A stretch of 64,000 nucleotides of DNA, taken from assembly GCA_964564545.1 (NCBI GenBank), contig CAZMBP010000021.1, positions 42,861 through 106,860 on the forward strand. Reading direction: 5' to 3'. The DNA comes from CAJQQY01 sp964564545. Lineage in GTDB: Bacteria > Bacteroidota > Bacteroidia > Chitinophagales > Saprospiraceae. The first letter of the stretch is position 1. Each line of letters opens with the position of its first letter. Positions 50,031 through 60,291 of the stretch are shown here, piece after piece. The translations under genes and the position numbers were made by a program. A model generated the notes under the pieces. That model was not told the origin of the DNA. It did no database searches and saw only the letters and a list, made by a program, of their open reading frames with translations.

Positions 50031-50445
50031 GACTTTCTTTTTGAAATTCCTCGAAAGGAATTCTAGGTGATTATTAAATTATTGTTGGCAGTAAATAATA
50101 ATCATTAAAAGTGCCATCTAAATAAAAAACATAAACCTTTGAATATCAAAAGGTTATACATGGTAAATTTTAAAAGCCTTTTTCGTTTTTAGAATTTTTT
50201 CTCATAACGAGAATTTTTTCTCATAAAAAATATCATCACCCTATATACATATTAAATATTTTAACAATACATAATCGCCTGTCTAGAGGCATGAAATTCA
50301 AAAAAAAAGAAAAATTAAAATTTCAAAATGAGAACTATTTTTCAAAATGAGAATCTTGGCATACAATTAGTTATTTCATAATATATAGGAAACTAATTAT
50401 TAGAAATATTAATTTTATTTACCCAAATCAGATACTTACTAAAAT
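50031..50445. promoter_or_regulatory. Divergent regulatory region of the exopolysaccharide operon and sigma-54 regulator
   Basis: No gene. It holds TTCTC-ATAAC-GAGAA (50199-50213) with another TTCTCAT at 50218, the 19-base element TAACAATACATAATCGCCT (50262-50280), and two direct repeats TTTCAAAATGAGAA at 50321-50334 and 50340-50353 (19-bp period). Weak sigma-54-like -24 elements occur: TGGCAC on the minus strand (50116 to 50111) and TTGGCAT on the plus strand (50356-50362), each with one mismatch to GC at -12. Related sequences recur at 61597-61680. Confidence 0.55.
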
Positions 50446-51828
50446 ATGAAACCCAAACTTAAACCCACCTGCATATTTGTTGTCGAAGATGATCCGATGT
50501 ACCAAAGAATGGTTAAATATGTAATGGAATTAAATCCTGACCATCAAGTTCATGTTTTTTCTACTGGTCAAGAATGTATTGACAATCTACACTTAAAACC
50601 GTCCATTATTTCTTTGGATTATTCTTTACCCGACATGACTGGAGAAGAAGTATTAAAAAAAATAAAGGAATTTGATAAAGATATTTCAGTCATTAATTTA
50701 TCGAGTCAACAAGATGTATCAACTGCTGTAAGATTACTTCAAGGAGGTGCAGATGATTACATAACAAAAGATAGTGAAACCAATGACCGATTACTTCAAA
50801 CTATTAATAGGCTTAAGAAACAAAATGAACTAAAACTAAAGGAAGAGGAAGAAGAAGCTAGTGCAAATAAAGAAAAAGTACAGGACAACTACGACATAGA
50901 TAAAAGTATTATTGGAGATAGCAAAGCAATGCAAAATGTATTTTCATTGTTAGAAAAAGCGGTAAAAACTAATATCACAATCTCCATAACTGGGGAAACA
51001 GGAACAGGAAAAGAAGTGATTGCAAAAAGTATTCATTATAATTCAGCTCAGAAAAAAGGTCCATTCGTTGCTGTAAATATGAGTGCTATTCCAAAAGAAC
51101 TTCTAGAGAGCGAATTATTTGGACATGAAAAGGGAGCTTTTACAGGTGCTAATAATCGGAAGCGAGGAATGTTTGAAATGTCGAATAATGGAACTTTATT
51201 TTTAGATGAGATAGGAGAAATGGATATCAACCTGCAAGCAAAAGTATTGAGAGCATTGCAAGAAAGAGAAATTCTTCGTGTAGGTGCTGAAAAACCAATT
51301 CCTTTTGACGCTAGAGTAATTGTGGCTACTCATCGGAATTTGCAAGATGAAGTAAGCGAAGGAAATTTTAGAGAGGATTTATTTTATCGATTACTTGGAT
51401 TACCAATTCATCTTCCCCCTCTTAGAGATAGAGACAATGACATCATACTTTTGTCAGACTTTTTTCTAAAATCCTTTGCAAAGAAAAATGGACTTGGAGG
51501 CTTGAAGGTTTCAAAAGAAGCAAAAAACAAATTAATGAAATATGATTTCCCTGGAAATGTAAGAGAGTTAAAAGCTATTATTGAATTGGCTGCTGTCTTG
51601 GCAAATGATGACCAAATCTTTGAAAGTGACATTCGATTCAATAGCCCTAAAAAAGGTACAAACTTTCTCTCAGATGAAATGACTTTTGAGCAGTATAAGA
51701 AAGTTATTGTCTCACATTTTTTAGAAAAATACAATAACGATATTGACAAAGTTGCCCTAAAACTAGATATCGGAAAATCTACTATTTATCGCATGCTTAA
51801 AAATGAAAAAGAAAGCATCACAAACTAA
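50446..51828 (+). CDS. Sigma-54-dependent response regulator, NtrC family
   Basis: A 460-residue enhancer-binding protein. The receiver domain (1-120) has the phospho-acceptor Asp58 in ISLDYSLPDMTG and the acidic VVEDD. The AAA+ domain (about 155-390) has Walker A GETGTGKE, the sigma-54-contact loop GAFTGA (Gly230 to Ala235) and LFLDEIGEMDINLQAKVLRAL. A Fis-type helix-turn-helix ends it (DKVALKLDIGKSTIYRMLKNE). It is divergent from the exopolysaccharide operon and lies upstream of a FIST protein and a hybrid kinase, so it is a good candidate for their regulator; the repeats between 50199 and 50353 may be its sites. Confidence 0.95.
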   Translation: MKPKLKPTCIFVVEDDPMYQRMVKYVMELNPDHQVHVFSTGQECIDNLHLKPSIISLDYSLPDMTGEEVLKKIKEFDKDISVINLSSQQDVSTAVRLLQGGADDYITKDSETNDRLLQTINRLKKQNELKLKEEEEEASANKEKVQDNYDIDKSIIGDSKAMQNVFSLLEKAVKTNITISITGETGTGKEVIAKSIHYNSAQKKGPFVAVNMSAIPKELLESELFGHEKGAFTGANNRKRGMFEMSNNGTLFLDEIGEMDINLQAKVLRALQEREILRVGAEKPIPFDARVIVATHRNLQDEVSEGNFREDLFYRLLGLPIHLPPLRDRDNDIILLSDFFLKSFAKKNGLGGLKVSKEAKNKLMKYDFPGNVRELKAIIELAAVLANDDQIFESDIRFNSPKKGTNFLSDEMTFEQYKKVIVSHFLEKYNNDIDKVALKLDIGKSTIYRMLKNEKESITN

Positions 51829-52038
51829 GTAAGAGGTTGTATTTAATTATGCGTTAATTTTTTTAGCTGCATTTTTCTACCATACCTAAGCTTATTATTA
51901 GACAAATACACAGGCTTTGCTCCTTAAATAGGGCTTGGTCTTTCATAAAAAATAACTAAAAGCTTAAATACTTATTTCAAAACATTCTCAAAAAACCTGT
52001 TGAAATTTTTCAAAATAATGTAATATAATATATACAGA

Positions 52039-53169
52039 ATGTATATTTCAAAAGACCAACTTGGACAAGTCAAAAACATCGCTACCAATCTGAGCATTAA
52101 AAAAAATGAGACTCTTTTAATCTTGATTGGAGAAGAAAGTGAATTAGATTATGATGCATTTCTAGATGATTTAAATTCTCTCAACATTTCATTTATGGGA
52201 GGAATTTTCCCTGGGATTATTTTTGGAAAAAATGATCACAAAGATGGAGCAATCCTTAAAGTTCTACCTACATCCACAAAACCAGTTTTGATCAAAGGAT
52301 TAGAAAATAATGATTTTGATATTTCTGATTTGGAAAAAAAAATCCAAATGAAAAATCCTAATTCAACCTTATTTACTCTTATCGATGGTCTGACTTCTAA
52401 TGTGGCAACCTACCTTCAGAAACTATATCATTTATATGGAACTTCAGTCAACTATTTAGGAGCTGGTGCTGGTTCTCTTTCGTTGGTTCAGCAACCTTGC
52501 ATTTTTACAAATGAAGGAATATTTCAAGATACAGCTGTGATCTGTGCAATCGATTTGAATGTTAGTTTAGGAGTTGAACATGGCTGGGAAAAATTGGCAG
52601 GACCAATAGTAGCTACTCGGACTGATAAGAATATTATTCATGAATTGAATTGGAAGAATGCCTTTCAAGTTTACAAAGATTATGTTGAGAAAGATGCTCA
52701 AATAACATTTAATGATGAAAATTTCTTTGACATTGCAAAAGCTTATCCTTTTGGAATTTTTCGACATTCACATGAAGATCTGGTTAGAGATCCTATTGCA
52801 GTAGATCAAAATGGTTCATTAATCTGTGTAGGTGAAGTTCCCGAAAATACGGTGTTATATATTTTGAAGGGAAAAAATGAAGCATTAATTCAATCTGCAA
52901 AAAAAGCCGTAAAAAGTTCAATAAATCATTTAAATAAAAAAATTGAACACACTTTAATTATCGACTGTATTTCAAGAACCTTATTCTTAGAAGACGAATT
53001 TTCAAAAGAGCTAGAAGCAATTTCGGAAACAATGCCAAGTTATGAGAATGAAGAATCAATTCCTCAAGGAGTTCTTAGCTTGGGGGAAATCTCATCTAAT
53101 AAAAATGGTAATTTAGACTTTTACAATAAGACTTTAGTAATCGGAGCTTTAACTAATTTAGAAGAATAA
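52039..53169 (+). CDS. FIST-domain sensory protein
   Basis: A 376-residue protein with FIST N (about 20-210) and FIST C (about 215-350) domains, predicted small-ligand sensors found beside signal-transduction genes. The motifs NISFMGGIFPGIIFGKN, LGAGAGSLSLVQQPCIFTNEG and CDAIDLN-like VICAIDLNVSLGVEHGWEKLAG match the family. The C-terminal part contains GEISSNKNGNLDFYNKTLVIGAL, as in FIST C. The hybrid kinase gene starts 23 bases after its stop, so FIST probably supplies the sensing for that kinase. TTTTCAAAATAA at about 52005 recalls the repeats upstream of the response regulator. Confidence 0.9.
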   Translation: MYISKDQLGQVKNIATNLSIKKNETLLILIGEESELDYDAFLDDLNSLNISFMGGIFPGIIFGKNDHKDGAILKVLPTSTKPVLIKGLENNDFDISDLEKKIQMKNPNSTLFTLIDGLTSNVATYLQKLYHLYGTSVNYLGAGAGSLSLVQQPCIFTNEGIFQDTAVICAIDLNVSLGVEHGWEKLAGPIVATRTDKNIIHELNWKNAFQVYKDYVEKDAQITFNDENFFDIAKAYPFGIFRHSHEDLVRDPIAVDQNGSLICVGEVPENTVLYILKGKNEALIQSAKKAVKSSINHLNKKIEHTLIIDCISRTLFLEDEFSKELEAISETMPSYENEESIPQGVLSLGEISSNKNGNLDFYNKTLVIGALTNLEE

Positions 53170-53192
53170 TTATTTAGTATAAATGTTAGGTT

Positions 53193-56051
53193 ATGGAAAA
53201 TACAAAAATAATTCAAGATATTTCTCTCCTTTATGAACTATCCTTATCTGTTGGTAATTCACTTGACCTGAAACAGAATTGTGAACAATTTCTGAATATT
53301 CTTATCGCTAGAAAAAATTTAACTTTTGCAAGTGTTTGGCTAAAAGACAAAGATCAAATCAATTTAACTTATTGCACTCCAGTCAACGTCCAAAAGGAAA
53401 CGTCGATTGATCCAGCACATTATATATGGGAAAAACTTCAAACCAATAATAAGTTTCTTATCGCATCCGATCATAATAATTTTGAAAAATGTATTCAAGA
53501 AAAAGATATCGAAGGTGGTGCATATGCTATCTATAAATTAGCAGATATAGGATTTTTAAAATTATACAAGTCTAATATTGAAGGTCTGGAAATTGAGGAA
53601 GTTAATAAATTGGTTAATGTGATTAACAAATTTAGTCTGCTCCTTAAAGGTTGTATTGCTCACGAAAATTTAATAGTTGAACAAGAGCAAAGAATGTTTA
53701 TGAAGCAAGCCTTACAAGTAAGTCAGCAAAGACATCAATTTGTGGTTCAGAACCTCTCGGAAGGAATTATCCTTACTGACTTAGACGGTAGAATCACTTT
53801 TGTCAATAAACGGATGGAAGTCTTGACTGGTTATACCAGTAAAGAAATGATTGGTCAAATTGCTTATGAATTATTTGTTAGTCCTGAGCAAAGAAACATT
53901 CTTAAAAAAAATATTACCGATAGAAAAGAAGGTAAATCTAATGATTATATCATCGAGCATATTCACAAATCTGGTGTAAAGTGGATGGGAAGAATCATCG
54001 CTTCTCCTTATAAAAATTCTAACGGAAAAATCATCGGAACTATGGGGGCAGTAACTGATATTACTGCTCAACAGCTAGCAGAAATAAGAGTTCGTGAAAG
54101 TGAAATCATGCTTCGTAAAATAATTGATGCCTCTCTTGATGCTATCATTAATATTGACGAAGAAGGAAATATCATCGCTTGGAGTGATCAAGCTTCTAAA
54201 ATCTTTGGCTATACTCGTGAAGAAACGATAGGTAAAAAAATGGGAGAATTCATTGTCCCTCCCCAACACCGAGAGGCACATGACCGAGGAATGAAACATT
54301 TTCTCAAAACAGGGGAAGGCCCCGTTTTGAATAAAAGAATTGAAATTACTGGCTATGATAAAAGCGGTCGTGAATTCCCAATCGAACTTAGTATCTCTCC
54401 TATCAAAATGGATGGAAAATATTTTTTTAGTGGTTTCATCCGAGATATTACTGATAGAAAAGAAGCAGAGCAAGAATTAATTTCAGCAAAACAAGCTGCT
54501 GAACAAGCTCAGCTCGCGGAACAACAATTTTTAGCAAATATGAGTCATGAAATTCGTACACCAATGAATGCAGTAATTGGAATGACTCACTTACTTTATG
54601 AAACTGATCCAACTGAAGCACAAAAAGAATATTTGGATTCCTTGCGATTTTCAGCGGATAGTTTGATGGGGATCATTTCTAACATTTTAGACTTATCAAA
54701 AATTGAAGCTAATGAATTAGAATTCGAGAAACGGACCTTTAATTTACTGGAATTACTAAAATCAATTCAACAAACTTTCCAATTTAAAGTAAGAGAAAAA
54801 CCAATAAGCGTGGTTCTTGATGTTGATTCAAAAATTAAAAATCATTTGATTGGAGACTCTGTTCGATTGAATCAAATTTTAACAAATCTACTCGGCAACG
54901 CAAGTAAGTTTACTAATAGAGGAACCATTGGTGTTAAAGCTAAATTAGTGGCTGCAACTGGGGGACAATATATTATTCAGTTTCAAGTTCACGATACCGG
55001 AATTGGAATTGAAAAAGATAACATTGATAAAATATTTGAGAACTTTAAACAAGCTGATGTAAAAATTACTAGAAAATTTGGAGGTACAGGGCTTGGCTTA
55101 ACCATCGTCAAACAACTAGTAGAATTACAAGGTGGTTCCATTGAAGTCGAAAGTTCCAAGGGAAAAGGATCCACGTTTAACATCATTCTTCCTTTCAAAG
55201 ACTCGGGTGTTCTACAAACTGAAGTTTCCATAAAAGAAGATTCTGAACTCCAAATTTCAGAAACCTTGAAAGCAACTAACTTGTTAGTAGTAGAGGATAA
55301 TCCAATGAATCAAAAATTAATCATTAGGATTTTAGAGTTGTGGGGTTGTCAATTTGAAATCGCTTCAAGCGGATTTATTGCTCTCGAAAAAACTAAGGAG
55401 AAAAAATATGATATTATTTTAATGGATATTCATATGCCCGAGATGGATGGCTGCGAAACAACTGAAAAAATTAGAAGTAATTCTGATAATAGAAATCAAA
55501 ACACCACTATAATTGCATTAACCGCTGCAGCACTTCTTGACGAAAAGAATAGGGCACTTGAATCAGGAATGAATGATTTTTTAACCAAACCATTTTCACC
55601 TAAGCAATTAAAAATGCATTTAGGCAAATGGTTAAATATGGAAATGGAAGACACTCCAAACAATTCGAATACTCAATTTCCTCAGAATGAAATACTTAAA
55701 GTTGATTTTACTTACTTATTAGGATCTTGTCAAGGTGATCATGGATTTGTCAAAGAAATGATTGAAATTTTCCTAAAAGAAATTCCTTTAGCTATGACAC
55801 AATTAGAGGAGGAATTAGAAAAAAAGAATTGGACAAAAATTTCTGAAGTTGCCCATCGAATTAAAACAAGTTATATGATGGTCGGATTAAATATTCAAAA
55901 AGAAATTGCACTTGAAATTGAAAAATCAATTAAGACTAATGACTTTGAGGAGAAGGAAATTCACGCTAAAATTAGAAAGCTACAGAGTGGTTCTAAATCT
56001 GCCTATCCTATCTTAGAAAAAGAACTAAAATTTTACTCATTACCAAAGTAA
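53193..56051 (+). CDS. Hybrid histidine kinase with PAS, receiver and HPt domains
   Basis: A 952-residue soluble kinase with no transmembrane segment. Order: GAF-like N-terminus (about 1-155), a PAS domain (about 185-300; NLSEGIILTDLDGRITFVNKR), a second PAS (about 305-425; SLDAIINIDEEGNIIAWSDQA), a HisKA domain with His452 in NMSHEIRTPMNA, a catalytic domain with GGTGLGLTIVKQL, a receiver with Asp745 in ILMDIHMPEMDG, and an HPt with His888 in VAHRIKTS. It is thus a full phosphorelay in one chain. The final recipient is likely the sigma-54 regulator two genes upstream, though this is inference. Confidence 0.95.
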   Translation: MENTKIIQDISLLYELSLSVGNSLDLKQNCEQFLNILIARKNLTFASVWLKDKDQINLTYCTPVNVQKETSIDPAHYIWEKLQTNNKFLIASDHNNFEKCIQEKDIEGGAYAIYKLADIGFLKLYKSNIEGLEIEEVNKLVNVINKFSLLLKGCIAHENLIVEQEQRMFMKQALQVSQQRHQFVVQNLSEGIILTDLDGRITFVNKRMEVLTGYTSKEMIGQIAYELFVSPEQRNILKKNITDRKEGKSNDYIIEHIHKSGVKWMGRIIASPYKNSNGKIIGTMGAVTDITAQQLAEIRVRESEIMLRKIIDASLDAIINIDEEGNIIAWSDQASKIFGYTREETIGKKMGEFIVPPQHREAHDRGMKHFLKTGEGPVLNKRIEITGYDKSGREFPIELSISPIKMDGKYFFSGFIRDITDRKEAEQELISAKQAAEQAQLAEQQFLANMSHEIRTPMNAVIGMTHLLYETDPTEAQKEYLDSLRFSADSLMGIISNILDLSKIEANELEFEKRTFNLLELLKSIQQTFQFKVREKPISVVLDVDSKIKNHLIGDSVRLNQILTNLLGNASKFTNRGTIGVKAKLVAATGGQYIIQFQVHDTGIGIEKDNIDKIFENFKQADVKITRKFGGTGLGLTIVKQLVELQGGSIEVESSKGKGSTFNIILPFKDSGVLQTEVSIKEDSELQISETLKATNLLVVEDNPMNQKLIIRILELWGCQFEIASSGFIALEKTKEKKYDIILMDIHMPEMDGCETTEKIRSNSDNRNQNTTIIALTAAALLDEKNRALESGMNDFLTKPFSPKQLKMHLGKWLNMEMEDTPNNSNTQFPQNEILKVDFTYLLGSCQGDHGFVKEMIEIFLKEIPLAMTQLEEELEKKNWTKISEVAHRIKTSYMMVGLNIQKEIALEIEKSIKTNDFEEKEIHAKIRKLQSGSKSAYPILEKELKFYSLPK

Positions 56052-56076
56052 GATCTTGTTCTTAATTATTCAAATT

Positions 56077-56129
56077 AAAAAGAAGTCATCCTTAATTTTC
56101 AAATTGAAAATTAAGGATGACTTCTTTTT
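56077..56129. terminator. Bidirectional terminator between convergent genes
   Basis: A perfect 26-bp inverted repeat (arms 56077-56102 and 56104-56129) centred on TCAAATTGA, with A-runs on the left and T-runs on the right. It stands between the hybrid kinase and the PorP-OmpA gene and fits termination in both directions. Confidence 0.9.
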
Positions 56130-56141
56130 TTGTTACTGCTT

Positions 56142-57866
56142 TTAATTCAAATAAACTTGAACTTCCACTCTCCTATTTTTTGACTTTTCATATTCACTTC
56201 TATTCAATTGTATTGGTTTAGTTTCTCCGTAGGATATTATTGATATTTGAGAAAAATTCACTCCTCGTCTCAATAAATAATCCATAACATTCGTGGCTCT
56301 TCTTTCTCCAAGTGAATAATTATACACTTGATCTCCTTCATTATCAGTATGTCCTGAAATAAATGCTTTAGCCTCTTTGTTTTGCATAAGGAATGTAACT
56401 ACTTCATCCAATTGTGGGTGAAAATACATTTTGATATCCGACTTATCTGTGTCAAATTCTACTAAAGCATTGATAGATTTTTTCTCAAGAAATTGTTTAT
56501 GCTCCTCTTTATTCATTTTGGGACAGCCATTATTTTCAGCGGTACCTTTTAGAAATGGACAAAAATCTTGGATATCCGAAATACCATCTTTATCAGAATC
56601 TGGACACCCTCCCATTTCTGCTGTTCCTTTTAAAAATGGACATTTGTCAACGTTATCCAATAGTCCATCAGAATCTGAATCTTTACTATCTATTGGGCAG
56701 CCCTTATTATTTTTTTCACCAAACAAATGAGGGCACTCATCTAAGCTGTCTCCAATTCCATCTCCATCAGAATCTATACAACCATTAAATTTTGCCAATC
56801 CAAATACATAAGGACAGTTATCTATTTTATCCAAAATTCCATCTCCATCAGTATCTTTATTATCAGAATGTTTTTTGGTTGGACTTACATTCAAGTATTC
56901 AAAACTGGCGTTAGAAGGTCTAGTTTTTTTCTTTTTATTAAATAAATAACTTGTAGTCAATTCCCATGCACCTTTTGAATTTGTTACCCTATTCAAATTT
57001 GAATTATTCATATCATAACTAACTGTAAATGTACTGTTAGGAAAAACAATCCCAACTTCCATTATCCATGCATCTTGAAGTCGATTGGCGATTCCTGCTG
57101 TAATAATATTATTTTTATTAAGTTGATATTTTAATTTTGCTCCTATGATATTCTCATTTGCAACTGATTGGTTATTCCATAAAAAATGAAAATCTGCATC
57201 TAACCCTTTTTTAATAGGAAGTTGAGCTTTTGCAAAAAAGGATTTTCTCATAGGATAATTATCCTCGTTTCCATTATAGAATAAACTTACCGGCTCATTC
57301 AAATGAGCGAATGACAATCCAAAGGATCCTTTTATGTTATTAAAATATTTGGTAAGAAAAACTCCTACAGTCGCGCTTGGTAATATTTGATTTGCCTTTG
57401 AAAAATTTTCTCTATTTGACAAGCTTTCATCAAAACCTTCTCCCTCCACATATTGATTATCAAATTGAAATAAAGAAGCATTGAATCTTTGTTGAATTAC
57501 TCCTCCACTTGCTCCAATAGATAAAAAATCACCTTGGCTAGACAACCTTTTTTTATAAGCAAAATTCAACATCATTTGGGTTGTTTTCAAAGATGCCTTT
57601 CCTGCATCATTATGAAATATACTCGTCCCCCATGAAAATTTAGATATTTTCTGTTCATAAGCTAAAACGATGTTTCTGTAATTTTCAGGAATATCTGACC
57701 ATTGAGAACGATAACTTGCGGTAAGTTTTTGATCGAAATTCATGGTTCCTAGGGTGGCTGGATTTCGCATGGAAGAATTCAATTCATTTTGAGAAAAATG
57801 TCCATCCTGCGCCTTTATCAAAAAACAAAAACAAGAAAATATAAAAATTAAGAATATGTTTTTCAT
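56142..57866 (-). CDS. PorP/SprF-family outer-membrane protein with C-terminal OmpA domain
   Basis: A 574-residue protein. A signal peptide (about 1-19, ending IKAQ) leads to a PorP/SprF-type beta-barrel (about 20-310; the start DGHFSQNELNSSMRNPATLGTMNF is the family signature). Calcium-binding thrombospondin type 3-like repeats follow (about 335-450; DTDGDGILDKIDNCP, DSDGDGIGDSLDECP), and an OmpA-like peptidoglycan-binding domain ends it (FISGHTDNEGDQVYNYSLGERRA). SprF-like proteins anchor type B T9SS cargo such as SprB; the NHL protein encoded just upstream is a likely partner. Confidence 0.92.
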   Translation of the reverse strand: MKNIFLIFIFSCFCFLIKAQDGHFSQNELNSSMRNPATLGTMNFDQKLTASYRSQWSDIPENYRNIVLAYEQKISKFSWGTSIFHNDAGKASLKTTQMMLNFAYKKRLSSQGDFLSIGASGGVIQQRFNASLFQFDNQYVEGEGFDESLSNRENFSKANQILPSATVGVFLTKYFNNIKGSFGLSFAHLNEPVSLFYNGNEDNYPMRKSFFAKAQLPIKKGLDADFHFLWNNQSVANENIIGAKLKYQLNKNNIITAGIANRLQDAWIMEVGIVFPNSTFTVSYDMNNSNLNRVTNSKGAWELTTSYLFNKKKKTRPSNASFEYLNVSPTKKHSDNKDTDGDGILDKIDNCPYVFGLAKFNGCIDSDGDGIGDSLDECPHLFGEKNNKGCPIDSKDSDSDGLLDNVDKCPFLKGTAEMGGCPDSDKDGISDIQDFCPFLKGTAENNGCPKMNKEEHKQFLEKKSINALVEFDTDKSDIKMYFHPQLDEVVTFLMQNKEAKAFISGHTDNEGDQVYNYSLGERRATNVMDYLLRRGVNFSQISIISYGETKPIQLNRSEYEKSKNRRVEVQVYLN

Positions 57867-57901
57867 GGTATTAAAATTTTACAACAATATTATTACAAAA
57901 A

Positions 57902-60262
57902 TTATCTAAGAAGTGTTACGTGACCAGAATATGTTTTTCGCAGACCATTGGAATTAGTGTATTCTACTAGAAAAACATAATTTCCAATCTGTGCATTTTG
58001 ATTTTCGACAGTTCCATCCCACCCAAAATCCTTTGAAAAGGATTGGAAAACCATTTCACCCCATTGATTAAAAATCATCATATTGACATCCTGAATGCTT
58101 TCCCCTCTTACAAAAAGAATATCATTTTCTCCATCCGAATTGGGTGTGAAAGCAGTTGGGACAAATATCTCTACCTGGTTATTTAAAGTATTTGGTGTTG
58201 TTCCTGTTCCTGTTCCATTTCCTGTTCCGTTTCCATTTCCAGAGTTATCAATGGAATCATTTTTTATTCGAATTAAACTCTCTCGAAACAATGAATCTGA
58301 ACACCCATTTTCATTAGTTGCAATTAACCCAATTGAATAAATTCCTTCTTGTAAGAATTGATGTTCTGGAGAAAAGTCAGTTGATGTGTTTCCATCTCCA
58401 AAATCCCATTGAACTGAAGAAATATTAGAATTAGAAAAACTAAAATTAAAAGTATCATCAGTCGTTCCTTCTGTCTCTGAAACAGAAAAATCAATTTCTA
58501 AAGCTGGGAAAACGGTAATTGTAACTGGATCAGAAATAGTAATAATTCCAGAATTATGAGTTACCTGAACTTGATAAGTTCCAGAAGAGTTAACTTGAAA
58601 AGAATCAGAAGTTGCATCATTAATTATCCATCCATCCTTGAGCCATTGATTATTTTCAGTAGCGCTTGAAATCAAAATACTATGATCATTTTCACAAAAT
58701 TCAGCTTCTCCTTGAATACTAATAGTTGCCGCGATTGGATTACTTTGAACCGTTACTTCCACAGGTTCAGATATTCCAACACAACCATTTTGATCTTCCA
58801 CTTCAACATAATAATTACCTGTTTCAAAAACAGTAATTGTTGGAGTCATTTCTCCATTTGACCAAAAGTAATCAGAACCAAAACTAGCAATAAGTATTAC
58901 TGAATCCCCCTCAAAAAAAGAGGTGGAACCTACTGTCGAGATAGTAGGAATTTCGGCTTCTAAAACTTGAACGGTAATTTCATTTGAGGTGGAAGAACCA
59001 GATGCATCAGTTGCTAAAACTTGAAAGGTATGATTCCCTGGATCTAATTGGCTCGTTTCAAAAATCGGATTAGCTCCACTTTGAACGATCTGATTATTAA
59101 GATAGTAATGATAAGCATTATAAATATTTGGAAAAGCATTAATAGAAATATTTTCTCCTTGACAAATGACTGGATTCCCTGATGAAAGACCAATTGAAAC
59201 TCCTTGATCCAAGTTGGTAATTTTCCTAACTAAATTATTGTAAGCGTCTCCTACATAAAGCTCTAAAGTAACTGGAGAAAACGCAATGGCAGTTGCACCA
59301 CTAAATGTTGCGTTAGATCCCTCTCCATCAATAGCTCCCGTTACTTCCAAGGTGCCAGCATAATCTGAAACCTGACCAGTTGGAGTAATTTTCCTAATAA
59401 GATAATTGTAACCATCTGCCACAAAAATATTTCCTAATGAATCGACTGTCATATCCCATGGATAATTAAAAGAGGAATTTAAGGCTAAACCATTGTCGCT
59501 TCCAATAATCCCTGTTCCAGCGATAGTTGAAACTTCACCGCTTGGAGTAATTTTTCTAATCTTATGGTTCCATTCATCGGCTACCAAAATATCCCCATTA
59601 TTATCTAAGGTTAATCCATATGGTCTTCGAAAGGAAGCTAAATTTCCTTGACCATCAGCATCCCCCATTTGATAAGGTTTACCAGCAAGAGTTGAAACAA
59701 AACCAAGTGAATCAATTTTACGAATAATGTGAGTAAGATGATCTGCGACATAAATATTTCCAAATTCGTCACACTCTATTCCAGTTGGGTTTCCAAATGT
59801 AGCCGCGGATCCCATTCCATTTGAAGTTCCATAATTTCCAGAACCTGCAATAGTTGATACAACCCCGTCAGGAGTTATTTCCCTGATTTTGTTGTTGCGA
59901 GTATCAGCAACCAAAATATTTCCATTTTTTCCTACACATAATCCCCAAGGTTCGTTAAATAAAGCCACAGAATTATCTCCATCAATATCACCACTTATTC
60001 CGGGTATTCCAGCTATGGTAGAAACTGTGCCATCTAAGTCAATCTTACGTATAGTATGACTCCATCTATCAGACACATAAACTATCCCATCATTACTAAT
60101 TGCAACTCCATGAGGATTATTAAATGTAGCAGTAAAAGGTTCTCCGTCTGTAGTTCCCACAATCTCAGGTTGACCTGCAACGGTGGTCACCAATTGAGCT
60201 TGTAACTTTATTAGCGGTAGCGTTATAAAAACTAAAAAAATGACAATCTGTATATTCTTCAT
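57902..60262 (-). CDS. Secreted NHL-repeat protein with PKD domain and type B T9SS sorting domain
   Basis: A 786-residue surface or secreted protein. After the signal peptide (ending LQAQ) come about six NHL repeats forming a propeller (residues about 25-350; units such as NNPHGVAISNDGIVYVSDRWSHTIRKI). Ig-like segments follow (350-590), then a PKD domain (590-680; SVQWDFGDGNTSTDFSPEHQF), a Gly/Thr-rich linker and the gliding-motility-type C-terminal domain (FVPTAFTPNSDGENDILF to GHVTLLR) that directs type IX export. It is followed by the PorP-OmpA gene after 35 bases. Confidence 0.93.
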   Translation of the reverse strand: MKNIQIVIFLVFITLPLIKLQAQLVTTVAGQPEIVGTTDGEPFTATFNNPHGVAISNDGIVYVSDRWSHTIRKIDLDGTVSTIAGIPGISGDIDGDNSVALFNEPWGLCVGKNGNILVADTRNNKIREITPDGVVSTIAGSGNYGTSNGMGSAATFGNPTGIECDEFGNIYVADHLTHIIRKIDSLGFVSTLAGKPYQMGDADGQGNLASFRRPYGLTLDNNGDILVADEWNHKIRKITPSGEVSTIAGTGIIGSDNGLALNSSFNYPWDMTVDSLGNIFVADGYNYLIRKITPTGQVSDYAGTLEVTGAIDGEGSNATFSGATAIAFSPVTLELYVGDAYNNLVRKITNLDQGVSIGLSSGNPVICQGENISINAFPNIYNAYHYYLNNQIVQSGANPIFETSQLDPGNHTFQVLATDASGSSTSNEITVQVLEAEIPTISTVGSTSFFEGDSVILIASFGSDYFWSNGEMTPTITVFETGNYYVEVEDQNGCVGISEPVEVTVQSNPIAATISIQGEAEFCENDHSILISSATENNQWLKDGWIINDATSDSFQVNSSGTYQVQVTHNSGIITISDPVTITVFPALEIDFSVSETEGTTDDTFNFSFSNSNISSVQWDFGDGNTSTDFSPEHQFLQEGIYSIGLIATNENGCSDSLFRESLIRIKNDSIDNSGNGNGTGNGTGTGTTPNTLNNQVEIFVPTAFTPNSDGENDILFVRGESIQDVNMMIFNQWGEMVFQSFSKDFGWDGTVENQNAQIGNYVFLVEYTNSNGLRKTYSGHVTLLR

Positions 60263-60291
60263 GATAAGTAATGGTCTTTACAAAATATTAT

